This document shows, piece after piece, positions 25,050-34,289 of a DNA stretch of 64,000 bases; the first letter of the stretch is position 1, and each line of letters opens with the position of its first letter. The translations under genes were made by a program, and so were the position numbers. Location of the stretch: assembly GCA_047967505.1 (NCBI GenBank), contig CM106539.1. One strand, 5' to 3'. The notes below the pieces were generated by a model. The model saw only the letters and a program-made list of their open reading frames with translations, did not search any database and was not told the DNA's origin. The stretch comes from Dipteris shenzhenensis. Taxonomy: Eukaryota > Polypodiophyta > Polypodiopsida > Gleicheniales.

Positions 25050-25365
25050 TTGCGGCTTTCTCACATACACAATGGGGGATTACACACAAAGGTGGAGGCT
25101 GAAAACAGTTTTCCTCTTCTTAGTTGTAAAAGCCAAAAGAACTCTAGTACAAAGAAATAGAAGAACCCTATATGTGGGTCTCAAATCAAACTCAGCTAAC
25201 TAAGGTGGCATACTAACTGAGCCATGAACTAGAGTATATAAAGATAGCTGTCATCCAACTATTATTCATGGGTGGTGTACCAACGCATCTGTAGCTAACA
25301 AGTCGGTGACATAAATGCACAACGGTCACCCTGGCATATCACGAGTGGAGCTCGATATCTCAATA
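25015..25365 (-). mobile_element. Copia LTR (351 bp) of a truncated element
   Basis: This is homologous along its length to the two 354-bp LTRs of the copia element at 35978-41567. It starts tgtggagatagtggg and ends gatatctcaata. It is preceded by the tRNA-iMet primer-site complement ggctctgatacca (25002-25014) and a leader, so on the minus strand it is a 5' LTR whose gag-pol and 3' LTR are missing. The plus-side boundary at 25365 abuts the CACTA-type remnant directly. Confidence 0.85.
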
Positions 25366-25378
25366 AATAATAGATGGT

Positions 25379-25684
25379 ATGCCACGTTCCAAAGTGATGT
25401 ATAGTACATTTACTAATATGGAGCGTATGGAGGATGATCATGGCCATGGAGGTGATGATGACCGTGATACGAGAGAGGAGGATGATCATGAGATAAGAGA
25501 TACAGATATTGAGGCCATTATCCATGAGGACGAGCTTACCATTGGTGATGCTGATTTCGATGAGCACATGAGTAGCACAAGTAGTAGTGGGTTGAATGTA
25601 TTTGTAGATCTAAACACTTGTTTGGATTTTGAAGTAGATAGTTTGGCAAGGGTTGATCTCATTGAGGATGAGATTGAACCGTAG
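25379..25684 (+). pseudogene. C-terminal remnant of a CACTA-type transposase-linked protein (acidic tail)
   Basis: An open frame of 101 codons is dominated by Asp/Glu (EDDHGHGGDDDRDTREEDD) and ends LIEDEIEP-stop. It resembles the acidic tail after the DUF4216-like domain in the 30.4-kb element. Only the tail survives: the 5' side is replaced by the copia LTR. Downstream (25890-26115) lie short GC-rich repeats typical of CACTA subterminal regions. The assignment rests on tail composition and context. Confidence 0.45.
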
Positions 25685-25894
25685 CCCATCATTGATATTG
25701 GCAAAACTATTTTACATATTGTCTCATTCTTCTGACCTCACTTAATTCTTGTATATGTGGGCTTGCAAAAAAGCATTGATGTTTTTGTTAAAATTATGTG
25801 CTTTGGTAATCATGGGCAATGTTTGGAAAGCAGTGATGTACACCAAAATCTCACTTTCTGTATTCTATGTTTTGTGTCTAAATATACGTCTAAT

Positions 25895-26118
25895 TCTCAG
25901 TGTAGACGCGCTAATAGATGCGCTAATACACACGCAAATAGATGCACTGAAAAACGCAGTGTTAGATAAGCCTGTATTTTCTCAGTGTAGACGTGCTAAT
26001 AGACGTGTCAATACACACGCAAATAGACGAGCTGTTAGACGCGCTATTAGATGCACCCATAATTTCTCTATTCAAGCAATGCCTATAGACGCGCCCGTTA
26101 TTTTGCGCGTCTATCAAG
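25895..26118 (+). repeat. Subterminal-type repeats with a GACGCGCTAATAGATGCGC motif
   Basis: About ten partly palindromic copies of (t)agacg(c/t)gc.a.(t)agatgcgc(t)a-like words fall in 225 bp, in both orientations, ending 'ttttgcgcgtctatcaagag'. This is the layout of CACTA (En/Spm) subterminal repeats that bind the element's own TnpA-like protein (established for En/Spm). A clean CACTA terminus is not visible at the outer edge. Confidence 0.55.
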
Positions 26119-26129
26119 AGTACGTGGAA

Positions 26130-26960
26130 ATTGTGCTCTTATTATGATGAACTAGAGAATTTGTCTCTCATAGATTTCAATTCCCCCTCTCAGAATTGTA
26201 TTGCTCGTAGCTCAATTATGATGCAAGCTTGCAACGCACGCAAACTCGCAATGCACTCAACCAACCCTCAAATTTAAAGACTCCAACATCCTTCAAAGGG
26301 GTTTTTACCCTTCCCAGAAGGGAAATAGAGAAAAGAAGGACCGTTGTGGGAAAAATTACAAAGGAAATGCCACGTTCAAAAGTAACTTATGAGAAGGATA
26401 ATTCTTAAATTGCCCTCTACAATGCTACCCTTCAAATTTGAGGGCTGCACGCCACCTCGCGAATCATCCTTCTACGAGGCAGCATAGCCGCACGTGTTCA
26501 TTGGCTGTCAATGCGCTCCGAATGCGGGCTCCTCGTTTCCACACATCAACTAAATCAGGCTACGCGTACCTGATTGGAGGATGTAGCGATCCTCATCCAA
26601 GACCTAGGCTGCAAGCGAGACGGCGACTTCCGTCCCCAGCTCAATCTCTCACAGCTCAAGGTCTCCCCAAGCTCTCAGTCGAGAGATACGAGAGAAGTAG
26701 AGACAAGTAAGATCTCGTTTCCAATGTGCTCAACAGGTCGAGGAAGGTACAAAGAGAAAGGCGCGACACAACTGACGACTCATAGCTGTAGTTGCAACAT
26801 GAGCATATGCACTTGAGGGAGGAATTCCAGAGAGCTGCAGGGACTCGATGCCGGAAGAAGAGAAGATAGTAAGAGAAGAGCTGATGGAAAAGCATATACA
26901 ATAGCAATCAGTACTAGAGACACTCTCCAATATCAGCTTCTGTTTTTGTCCAGCGATTAA
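26130..26960 (+). other. Upstream region of the kinase gene
   Basis: CpG content rises from about 26440, consistent with a plant gene 5' region. No upstream exon encoding an ectodomain could be recognised. Short frames here lack domain features. Confidence 0.4.
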
Positions 26961-26969
26961 ATCCTCGTC

Positions 26970-28242
26970 ATGAAGCCCTGCAAGAAGCCCTGGAAGAAGA
27001 GCGAAAAATGGATAGCTTGTCTGACTACGGCCTTGTCTGTAGACTTAACCTTGCTGAGCGTTTTCTCAAGCAAACTCGCTCGGCACTCGCAGCCCTCCGC
27101 TGTTTTCTTAGCCGGAGTCATCATCACCAATATGTTGGTCTCTGTTTTTCTGTGCTTACTCCCATATGCATACCGTCTCAAGGTTAAGGAAGACGTTGAC
27201 CTTGAGATGGCTGAAATGGAAATGGGGACGTCGATGCCGAATTCCTGAAAACGTTGTCTGGTTTGCCCACGAAGTTTACCTACAAGGAATTGGAGAGCTT
27301 CACCGATAATTTCAGCAAAAAGTTAGGGCGAGGCGGTTTCGGGTCAGTCTACGAAGGGAAATTGCCAGATGGCAGTCAGGTTGCTGTGAAGAGACTGGAG
27401 AGAGAAGGGAGAGGTCAGAAAGAGTTCTGTGCAGAGGTCGCCACTATCTCCAGGATCCGGCACCTCAATCTGGTGTCGTTGAAAGGGTTTTGCGCGGAGG
27501 GAGTGCAGAGATTGCTGGTTTACGAGCTCATGCCGAGAGGCTCCCTGGACAGATGGCTCTTCAAGTCGTCAACGACGGCAGTGACTCTCGACTGGGAGAC
27601 GAGGTTCAGGATCGCCGTGGAGACAGCTCGAGGCCTGGCGTATTTGCACGAGGAGTGCGAGGAGAGGATTTTGCATTTGGACGTGAAACCTGAAAACATT
27701 CTCCTGGACGACCAATTCCGAGCGAAGGTGTCGGATTTTGGGTTATCGCGCAGCATGGGCAGGGATGAGAGCCGGCTGATGACGACGATGAGGGGAACGC
27801 CGGGCCATCTAGCACCGGAATGGCTGCTGGCATCGGGCATAGACAGCAAGACGGATGTGTACAGCTATGGAATGGTGCTCCTGGAGCTGGTGAGTGGGAG
27901 GAGGAGTGTGGATCGACTGCAGGACGATCCAGAGCAATGGTATCTCCCTGCGATAGCGTTCAGGAAGCTGAGCGAGGGAAGAGTGGAAGAGATATTCGAT
28001 ATGGGGTTGCAGGGAGAGCTTGTTGAAGGGAAGAATCGAGAGCGCGAGTAGCGTTGTGGTGTATCCAGGAGAAGGCAAATCTGAGGCCGACGATGGGGAA
28101 CGTGGTGCAGATGCTAGAGGGTAATGTGCAGGTGATCCAACCTCCCCTGTCTCGCAACTTCTTCTCTCTCAGGGATGATCAGGGAAGGCCTATGCTTTCC
28201 ATCACTATTGATCTTGAGTCGATGATCACTATACCCCGATAG
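26970..28242 (+). CDS. Membrane-anchored receptor-like Ser/Thr kinase without ectodomain (SD2-5-like kinase domain), two apparent frameshifts
   Basis: The ATG at 26970 opens a Lys-rich start and a hydrophobic segment (residues about 43-66, …VIITNMLVSVFLCLL…), then a juxtamembrane stretch. From about 27225 the frame changes and a full kinase domain follows: GRGGFGSVYEG glycine loop, VAVKRL lysine, HLDVKPEN catalytic loop, DFG, GTPGHLAPEW activation segment, DVYSYGMVLLE. The frame changes again near 28035 to give ALWCIQE…LRPTM…VVQMLEG and a short tail to 28242. Both changes fit one missing G, in the GGGG at about 27220 and the GGG near 28031, so the gene may be intact and the sequence in error. 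The catalytic loop has Leu where most kinases have Arg (HLD, not HRD), as in 'non-RD' receptor kinases. Lectin and PAN ectodomains usual for this clade are absent. Single exon. Confidence 0.8.
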
Positions 28243-29090
28243 ATGCAACAAGCTCACAGCTATAATTTTACGCTAGCGTGCTCTCGGAAGAAGATTTCCA
28301 TTTGCTGATCTCGCCGTCCAGATTAGTATCAGCAATGATATAGTCAGGAAGGAGATGCTGCATGCCTGCAACAACAGCAGCAATACGACTAGCAACTGAT
28401 CATCAGTAGCAATGACTACGTTGCTCTGGGATGAAACAAATGTAAGTGTTGATCTGCAGAAGTTAGTTGGTCGTTCATCTGTAACAACATCTGTGTCATG
28501 TAGTCACAACAAGTTTCATGAATTGTAATTTTTGCATTTTGCTCACGACGACTAGCATCTCATTGTTAGTAGCTCGTCAATAGCAATGACGACTTTGCTC
28601 TTGGAAGAAGTAAATCTCATTGTTGATCTGCACAAGTTGCTTGATCGTTCATCTATGGCTATTTCTGCAGCATGTAGTTACAACGTAATGGATTGTAATT
28701 AATTACTTTGCTTAATACTCGTGAGGATCAGTTGTATCAGACTGCTGAAGGATTCCGTAATTTGTTGAATATCTGTTTGTTGACTATTTTCCAAGATACC
28801 TGCATCTGCGAGCTTTGCAGATCCAAGAGCAGCGTTGATTAGGCTAGGCTGACGTACTACACTAGGTTAGGGTACATTAGCTTAGCTAAGGTTAGGCTCA
28901 ACTGGTTAGGTTAGGCTACATTAGCCATTTTTGGCATACCCTCTGGGCAGCCTTGCAACGGTTCTAGTTTTGCAAAGCTAAAAATTATTTTTATTTGTTG
29001 GGGTGAGAATTTCCTATTGGTTGCTAGCAACTTTGGCAACTAGTATTTATGACTTTGGTACAAAGGTGATTGGTCCAAATATGCTCCTTG
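28243..29090 (+). other. Downstream of the kinase gene; diverged tandem duplication and GGTTAG-rich patch
   Basis: Two diverged copies of a phrase around 'agtagcaatgac.ac.ttgctct…gttgatctgca.aagtt' lie at about 28404-28530 and 28580-28705. At 28838-28925 'ttagg', 'ggttagg' and 'taggct' words are dense, in a telomere-like but irregular arrangement. No gene is seen. Confidence 0.5.
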
Positions 29091-29125
29091 TAAGAGGCTT
29101 TAATGCATGCATTTAGTGACTTCGT

Positions 29126-29290
29126 CCTCTCTCTCTCTCTCTCTTCTTCTCTCTCCCCTCTTCCCTTTCTCTTCTTTTCTCTCTCCTTATGTCTCCTCTC
29201 TCTCTCTCTCTCTCTCTCTCTTCTTCTTCTTCTTCTCTCTAGGCAAGCCCCCCCCCCCGCCCCCCCTCTCTCTCTTTCTCTGTCTCTCAA
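29126..29290 (+). repeat. CT-rich microsatellite and C10 homopolymer region
   Basis: Interrupted (CT)n with TTC runs, then a C-run of about ten at 29250-29260 and more CT. The SLSLSL and ERERER frames are artefacts of this tract. Confidence 0.9.
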
Positions 29291-29694
29291 TGAAATTCAT
29301 CTTGTTGACTATTGGACCATTTGCATTTACTACTCTTTGTACACTCTTTCCTTTTCATTCCTCCAATTTTATGCTCTCTCTTAAGCATTTCACTCACCAC
29401 AGGCCTCTAATGAATTATAGATATATATCATTCACCTTGTTTCATTGGGCTTGATACTTTTCTAGAAGAGCTTTAAAGAATCTTGAATTATGCACCATTT
29501 TAGAAGAAACTTAGGGCCATTGTGTCCCCCCTTCAAATGATGTGTTTTGCAACAAGATTATATTAGTTTGACAAGAAATGGCAAGGCGGTGGGGGAGGGT
29601 GGAGACGAGGGACGTGGAGCAGGATCTGAGGATGGAGTCGGGAGGGAGCACGAGATGGGGGTGGAGTAGGAGGGCGGATCAACTAGAGACGAGA

Positions 29695-29907
29695 AGGTGG
29701 GGTAGCCTAGCCTACTATCGAAGCATATCATTGTAATGTTAAAAAAATCTAGTCATCAGGTAATTTCTCAGCTATTGGAGTCTAGTCAATGTGAGATTCA
29801 TCAAGGGTGGGGCAGCCTAGCCTACTATTGGAGCATATCATTGTAACGTCAAAAAAATCTATCGGGGAATTTCTCGACTATTGGAGTCCAATCAATGTGA
29901 GATTCGG
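29695..29907 (+). repeat. Two-copy tandem duplication, unit about 108 bp
   Basis: Adjacent copies share 'gtggggcagcctagcctact', 'agcatatcattgtaa.gt.aaaaaaatcta' and 'attggagtc.a.tcaatgtga'. It ends 70 bp before the CACTA-like terminus at 29975. Confidence 0.8.
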
Positions 29908-29974
29908 ACGGATAATTAGTTATAACCGCACATTCATTTTAGAGCATCGCAATCTCCATCATGCAAGATAGGTG

Positions 29975-30165
29975 CACTACTACACACGGGCCTTATTTTG
30001 ACAGTTAAGCACCGACGTTTAGCGTGCATGGGGCGCTAATCGTTGGTATGCAAAGCGGGCTTAAAAAGTGTTGCTATATAGCGACACTTTTATAAACGTT
30101 GCTATATAGCGACACTTGCCAGACTTGTATAAAGTCGTTACATGGCGACGTTTTACAGAGTGTTT
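29975..30165. repeat. Left terminus and subterminal palindromes of the CACTA-like element
   Basis: After cactactaca the sequence has 'gacgtttagcg', 'ggcgctaatcg', two full 'ttgctatatagcgacac' units (30071 and 30099) and 'gttacatggcgacg'. The units are 28-30 bp apart. Since coding is on the minus strand, this is the element's 3' end. Confidence 0.7.
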
Positions 30166-30394
30166 TTTTCCCCATACCGACCTTTAAAGATAGTTTTACC
30201 CAATGACAAAAAATTTTTCTTTTCATACATGTTTGATCATTTGAAAGAATAAAAGTACAAGAGCATGTACATCAAGTTTGAAGCTCATATATTCATGTCC
30301 ATGTTTGACACTTGGCTTCATCTTGAGCCAAGTCTAGTGCACCAAACAAGTCTATCTCCAACTCTATACTGAGTTGATCTCCTATATCATCATC

Positions 30395-30712
30395 CTACTC
30401 TAGCATCGTATGTTCACCATAGACTTGATCATCTTCTTCAATAAAGTCGGGTGATTCTTGATGATCGTCGTCTTCTTCCTCAATATCATGATCTCCATCT
30501 TCCTCCCATACGATGTCATTATGCACATCTTCCTCTTGGCTCATATTGTAATCTTCATCTTCTTCTCTAAATCCATCTGGATCAATTGGATCTGGCATTG
30601 GTAGTGGCATCTCCATATCCACATCTCTATCTTCAAAAATTTGCTTACTTCGTGGTGCAACTTGGATCACGTACCACCATCTTGGATCAGAACGATCCGG
30701 TTGAAAAACCAC
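30395..30712 (-). pseudogene. CACTA-associated protein: end of DUF4216-like domain plus acidic tail
   Basis: The frame reads …DPRWWYVIQVAPRSK…, which matches the end of the DUF4216-type domain that accompanies TNP2 transposases in plant CACTA elements. It is followed by about 70 residues rich in Glu/Asp (EEDEDYNMSQEEDVHND). It ends at the stop near 30395. The call is from family pattern, without alignment. Confidence 0.55.
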
Positions 30713-30830
30713 TTATATTGAAGATGGGTGCCAAATGCCATCAATTATATGAAACTATGCTTAAGTACATGTACCAATTGATATTTAAAAACAAAAGATT
30801 CAATTAATTAAATCATTAGTATGCACCTGC

Positions 30831-31066
30831 TCACAATACTCGAGAAGAACAAAGACTGTCGTAAATAGTTCTAAACCATTTTACATCAAGAATGAAAATA
30901 CTAAATCGTGTGAAATCAATTTCATAGATTTTGTGTATGGTCCCACAATAATCCAACTGCGAGGAGAGAAGATTGGTATCCGAAGCACTTGCTCGGCTAT
31001 CTTGTGTGAAGTTAGCCATGACTCCACAATCATACGCGACTCTCTTTCAATCGATGTGTTCCACAC
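30831..31066 (-). pseudogene. CACTA-associated DUF4216-like domain, first part
   Basis: Frame 30831-31019 contains LDYCGTIHKIYEIDF…VKWF, matching the 'Y-G-x-I…I-E-L-x-Y…F-x-C-x-W' pattern of DUF4216. It lies in line with the …WWYVIQVAPRS piece 120 bp further on, separated by stops that could mark an intron or decay. An overlapping frame (30881-31066) shows that one frameshift is needed at the start. Confidence 0.55.
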
Positions 31067-31257
31067 AAAAATGTCATTGGTACATCTAGGAGCTCTGGAA
31101 ATATCAGACCCACACTCCTGTCCATAAGATCTGTAACTTCTCTATCAAAGGTACCATGTACACGGCCTCAGACTCGAACATCACGTGCATGGCCCCTAAA
31201 AATAGAATCCATCATGTCCACCATATTCTCCTCATCATTTGGCACATTCGGGAGACT

Positions 31258-31866
31258 ATACTCCTTCTCAAAGTGTGAAGGTATACACACACCACCCTCG
31301 CCACCCTGCTCATCTTGTCTCAAGGTTTCGTGTAAATATAAGATCTTGTCTCAAGATTTTGTGTTGTGTACGTAGGAAATATTAATCACGAACTCAAATA
31401 GCATTGACTTTTTGATGATCCATCACCACGTGCACCACCAACAGTGGGTATTGGTTTGGGCTCCTCCCCATACATCCTCAAGTGTCGCATGACAATACGG
31501 CGTTGATGTCGTACTTCTCACTTGCAATGAGTGCAATGACAATACAACCTCTCCGTAAGCCATACTCCTTCTCAAAGTGTGAAGGTATATGTACGCAACC
31601 CTTGCCACCCTCCTCATCCTTTCTTAAGATTTCGTGTAAATATAAGATCTTGTCTCAAGATTTCGTGTCGTGTAAGCAGGCAATATTAATCACAAACTCA
31701 AATAGCATTGAGTTTTCGATGATCCATCACCACGTGCACCACCAACGGTGGGTATTGGTTTGGGCTCCTCCCCATATATCCTCAAGTGGCGCATGACAAT
31801 ACGGCATTGATGTCGTACTTCTCGCTTGCAATGAGTGCAATGACAATACAATCTCTCCATAAGCCA
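31258..31866 (-). repeat. 304-bp tandem duplication covering the transposase-associated zinc domain
   Basis: Block 31258-31562 and block 31563-31866 are near-identical, offset 304 bp. Each runs from 'ctccttctcaaagtgtgaag' through 'aagatcttgtctcaagattt' and 'cgtgcaccaccaac' to 'acaatacaa.ctctcc.taagc'. The minus strand of each copy encodes the same Cys/His segment; the outer copy is in the frame of the N-terminal remnant. Confidence 0.85.
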
Positions 31867-31992
31867 CTCTGCGCTCCCGAGCATTGGCGCATCATCTGAC
31901 AAGCTTCCACTCGTCCCTTCCATCTGCACACCTCCGAAATCACAACACAAAATGCAATGAAATCCATTAAGATCCAAAAAATAGCCACCCAT
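31690..31992 (-). pseudogene. Transposase-associated domain (CACTA, TNP2 N-terminus) remnant
   Basis: Frame 31690-31992 holds …LYCHCTHCKREVRHQCRIVMRHLRIYGEE…. The C-x-C-x2-C then H arrangement and the 'HL…YGE' ending are the pattern of the plant transposase-associated domain that precedes TNP2 transposases. It sits at the upstream end of the minus-strand coding remnants, as expected. The TNP2 core that should follow is absent. Confidence 0.55.
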
Positions 31993-32030
31993 GAGCTCCT
32001 TCCCTCTCTTCTTAGATCAAGTGCCCTGTT

Positions 32031-32205
32031 TCATCGCTATATAGCAACACTTTTAGGGTATAAGTATATAGTGACACTTTTAGGATATAAGTGTCGCTAT
32101 ATTGTGACCTTTAGGGTATAAGTGTCGCTATATAACGACCTTTAGGGTATAAGTGTCGCTATATAACGACTAACCAATGTCGCTATATAGCAACGTTGGG
32201 GGACT
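32031..32205. repeat. Central array of CGCTATATA repeats (about 34-bp unit)
   Basis: Five or six tandem copies of a 33-36 bp unit 'ctttagggtataagtgtcgctatataacgac', with changes at the palindrome arm (tagcg, taacg, tagtg, ttgtg). It lies just upstream of the transposase-associated remnant on the minus strand, where the element's promoter would be. Confidence 0.8.
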
Positions 32206-32869
32206 AAAACCTAAAACCCCTCATGATGCCGTCTTTCACAATTCTATTGCGAGAAAAGCAAAATTCTCTCGTCCAATGTTATATTCGGCAATCTCGCTTT
32301 CCTCCTCTATTCCCCACACTCCTCACCCCTACCAAGCCCCTCTCCCATTGACACTTGTGCTTGCTCTCCACCCTCCTCCCTCTCTACTTGTATGAAAGGA
32401 AGTTTTTTAAGAAGGTGTGTCTCTTTAAGCAATGTAGGTTCATTTTTTGTGAGATTTCATTTTATGAGTGTTGAGGCATGTTTCTCCTTGCATTGCTAAG
32501 CCTATGTACTAATTTTCATGCTTGATTTTCAAAGATTAAGGACAAAAAATGAGATTTGCTCTTCTCTTTTTTGTATTTCTTTTTCTCCTCTTTCCCTTCC
32601 TTTCAGTGCTTTCTCCTTGTTTGTAGGCTTATGCTTGTCTTCTCAATCCAATCCCTTTGGAAAGCTCCTTCTCCAAACTCCTCCTTTCTCTAACTAGTTA
32701 TCTGAAAAATGGTATGTTTCCTCTCTTTTGTAGGGCCAGTCCACGAAACATCGAGAGGGACTTTTCAAGGTAAGAAAGTGCTTCCTCTTTTTTCCTTTTT
32801 TTGTTTTCGTTATTTGCATTGGCTTGCAGCTAGCACTTTAAGCGTTGGCTGCAGTGATGGGCGTAGGAA

Positions 32870-33880
32870 CCCTTTCATCCCCTCTCTTCTCTTGTTCCCT
32901 CTTTTTTCCCTCTTTTCCTCTTTTCCTCCCTCTTTCCCCCCTCTTTCCCTCCCTCTCTTATTTTCTCTTCTTGCTCTCTTTTCTTCTTTTTCCCTCTCTT
33001 TTTTCACTCTCTTTTCCCCTCTTCCTTCCTCTTCCTCCTCTTCTTTTCTCCTCTCTTATTTCCTCTCTTTCATCCTCTTTTGTCTTCTTTTCATAAGCAT
33101 ATGCATTTGCCTATGCTTATGCTCATATGCTTGTGCTTATGCATGAGCATATGTTCATATGCTCATATGCTTTTCCCCTCTCTTTTTTTCTTCTCTTTTT
33201 CCCTCTTCCTTATCTTCTTTTCCCCTCTCTTATTTCCTCTGTTTCATCATCTTTCCTCCTCTTTTCATAAGCATATGCATTTGCCTATGCTTATGCATGA
33301 GCATATGCTCATATGCTCATGCATAAGCATATGCATATGCTTTCTCTTTTTTCCTCTCTTTTCTTCTTTTCCCCTTTCTTTTTTCATTCTTTTTCCCCCT
33401 GTTCCTTCCTCTTCCTTCTCTTCTTTTCCCTTCTCTTATTTCCTCTCTTTCATCCTCTTTTCTCTTCTTTTCATAAGCATATGCATTTGCCTATGCTTAT
33501 GCTCATATGCTTATGCTTATGCATGAGCATATGCTCATATGCTTTCCCCCTCTCTTTTTTCCTTCTCTTTTCTCATTTTCCTTTCTCTTCCTTCTCTTCT
33601 TTTCCCCTCTTTTATTTCCTCTCTTTCATCCTCTCTTCTATTCTTTTAATAAGCATATGCATTTGCCTATGCTTATGCTTATTCATGAGCATATGCTCAT
33701 ATGCTCATATGCTTTTCCCCTCTCTTTTTTCCTTCTCTTTTCCCCTCTTCCTTTCTCTTTTTTCTCTTCTTTTTCCTTCTCTTATTTCCTCTCTTTCATT
33801 TTCTTTTCTCTTCTTTTCATAAGCATATGCTTTCTCTCTTTTTCTCTTTTCCCCCCTCTTTTCTTCTTTTCTCCTCTCTT
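32870..33880 (+). repeat. Polypyrimidine minisatellite with ATGCATATGC-type palindromic blocks
   Basis: Five units of about 165-215 bp alternate a long C/T-only stretch (cctctttt, ttcctctctt words) with an AT-rich block 'cataagcatatgcatttgcctatgcttatg' and often 'catgagcatatgctcatatg'. Block starts are about 33092, 33267, 33472, 33649 and 33818. The Leu/Phe/Ser-rich frames across it are artefacts. It lies inside the CACTA-like element, between two subterminal-type arrays. Confidence 0.85.
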
Positions 33881-34020
33881 GCGAAAGGGTGATTTTGTAA
33901 CAAACAATGTTGTATATCTTTGACATGTATATAATTCTGTCGCTCGGCTTGTTTGATCAATTTTATATCACCCTTTTCACAAAGGCAATTTTGTAACAAA
34001 CAACATTCTTTTGAATTACT

Positions 34021-34092
34021 TTTAAAAAAACATTAGTGGGGCAAAACAGGGCTTGCTGTGGCCCTGTTTAGCCCCACTAATGTTTTTTTAAA
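34021..34092. repeat. Near-perfect 32-bp inverted repeat (hairpin) inside the CACTA-like element
   Basis: Arms 34021-34052 and 34061-34092 (cattagtggggc and its complement at the core) pair with one mismatch around an 8-nt loop. The outer stem is A/T-rich, the inner stem GC-rich. It lies 13 bp left of the right-hand palindrome array. It could be a MITE-like foldback, a small-RNA hairpin or a transcription terminator; there is no further evidence. Confidence 0.8.
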
Positions 34093-34104
34093 GCTTTTGT
34101 TAAT

Positions 34105-34280
34105 TGTCGCTATATAGTGACATTTACTAGTGTTGCTATATAGCGACGATTACCAATGTCGCTATATAGCGACGTTTATTAGTGTCACTATATAGCGATG
34201 CTTATATAGCGACTGTTCTTTTTCGATGCTAATAGCGACGTTTTTGCACCCGTAAAAAAAAAACGTCGCTATCTAGCACA
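34105..34280. repeat. Right-hand array of CGCTATATAGCG repeats
   Basis: Seven copies of 'gt(c/t)(g/a)ctatatag(c/t)ga(c/t)' at about 30-36 bp spacing, the last ones eroded ('gctaatagcgacg', 'cgtcgctatctagc'). An A10 run and 'gcacccg' separate the last two. The array mirrors the left-end repeats and marks the right side of the element. Confidence 0.75.
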
Positions 34281-34289
34281 TGCATGAAT

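Larger units (their letters stand above)
29975..34280 (-). mobile_element. CACTA (En/Spm)-like DNA transposon, non-autonomous, about 4.3 kb
   Basis: The left edge reads cactactacacacgggcc (29975-29992), a CACTA-type terminus. Arrays built on the palindrome CGCTATATAGCG follow at the left end (30060-30160), in the middle (32031-32200) and at the right (34105-34272), matching CACTA subterminal repeats. Coding remnants on the minus strand are a transposase-associated zinc domain near 31.9 kb (N-terminal end), a DUF4216-like piece at 30.83-31.02 kb and an acidic tail at 30.4-30.7 kb. The TNP2 catalytic core is missing, so the copy is non-autonomous. The right terminus (…cgctatctagcac near 34280) does not mirror the left one, so the right boundary is approximate or decayed. 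Confidence 0.65.

Noticed and set aside
32709-33923. Several 100-170 codon plus-strand frames of Phe/Leu/Ser
   Set aside because: Direct translation of a polypyrimidine minisatellite.
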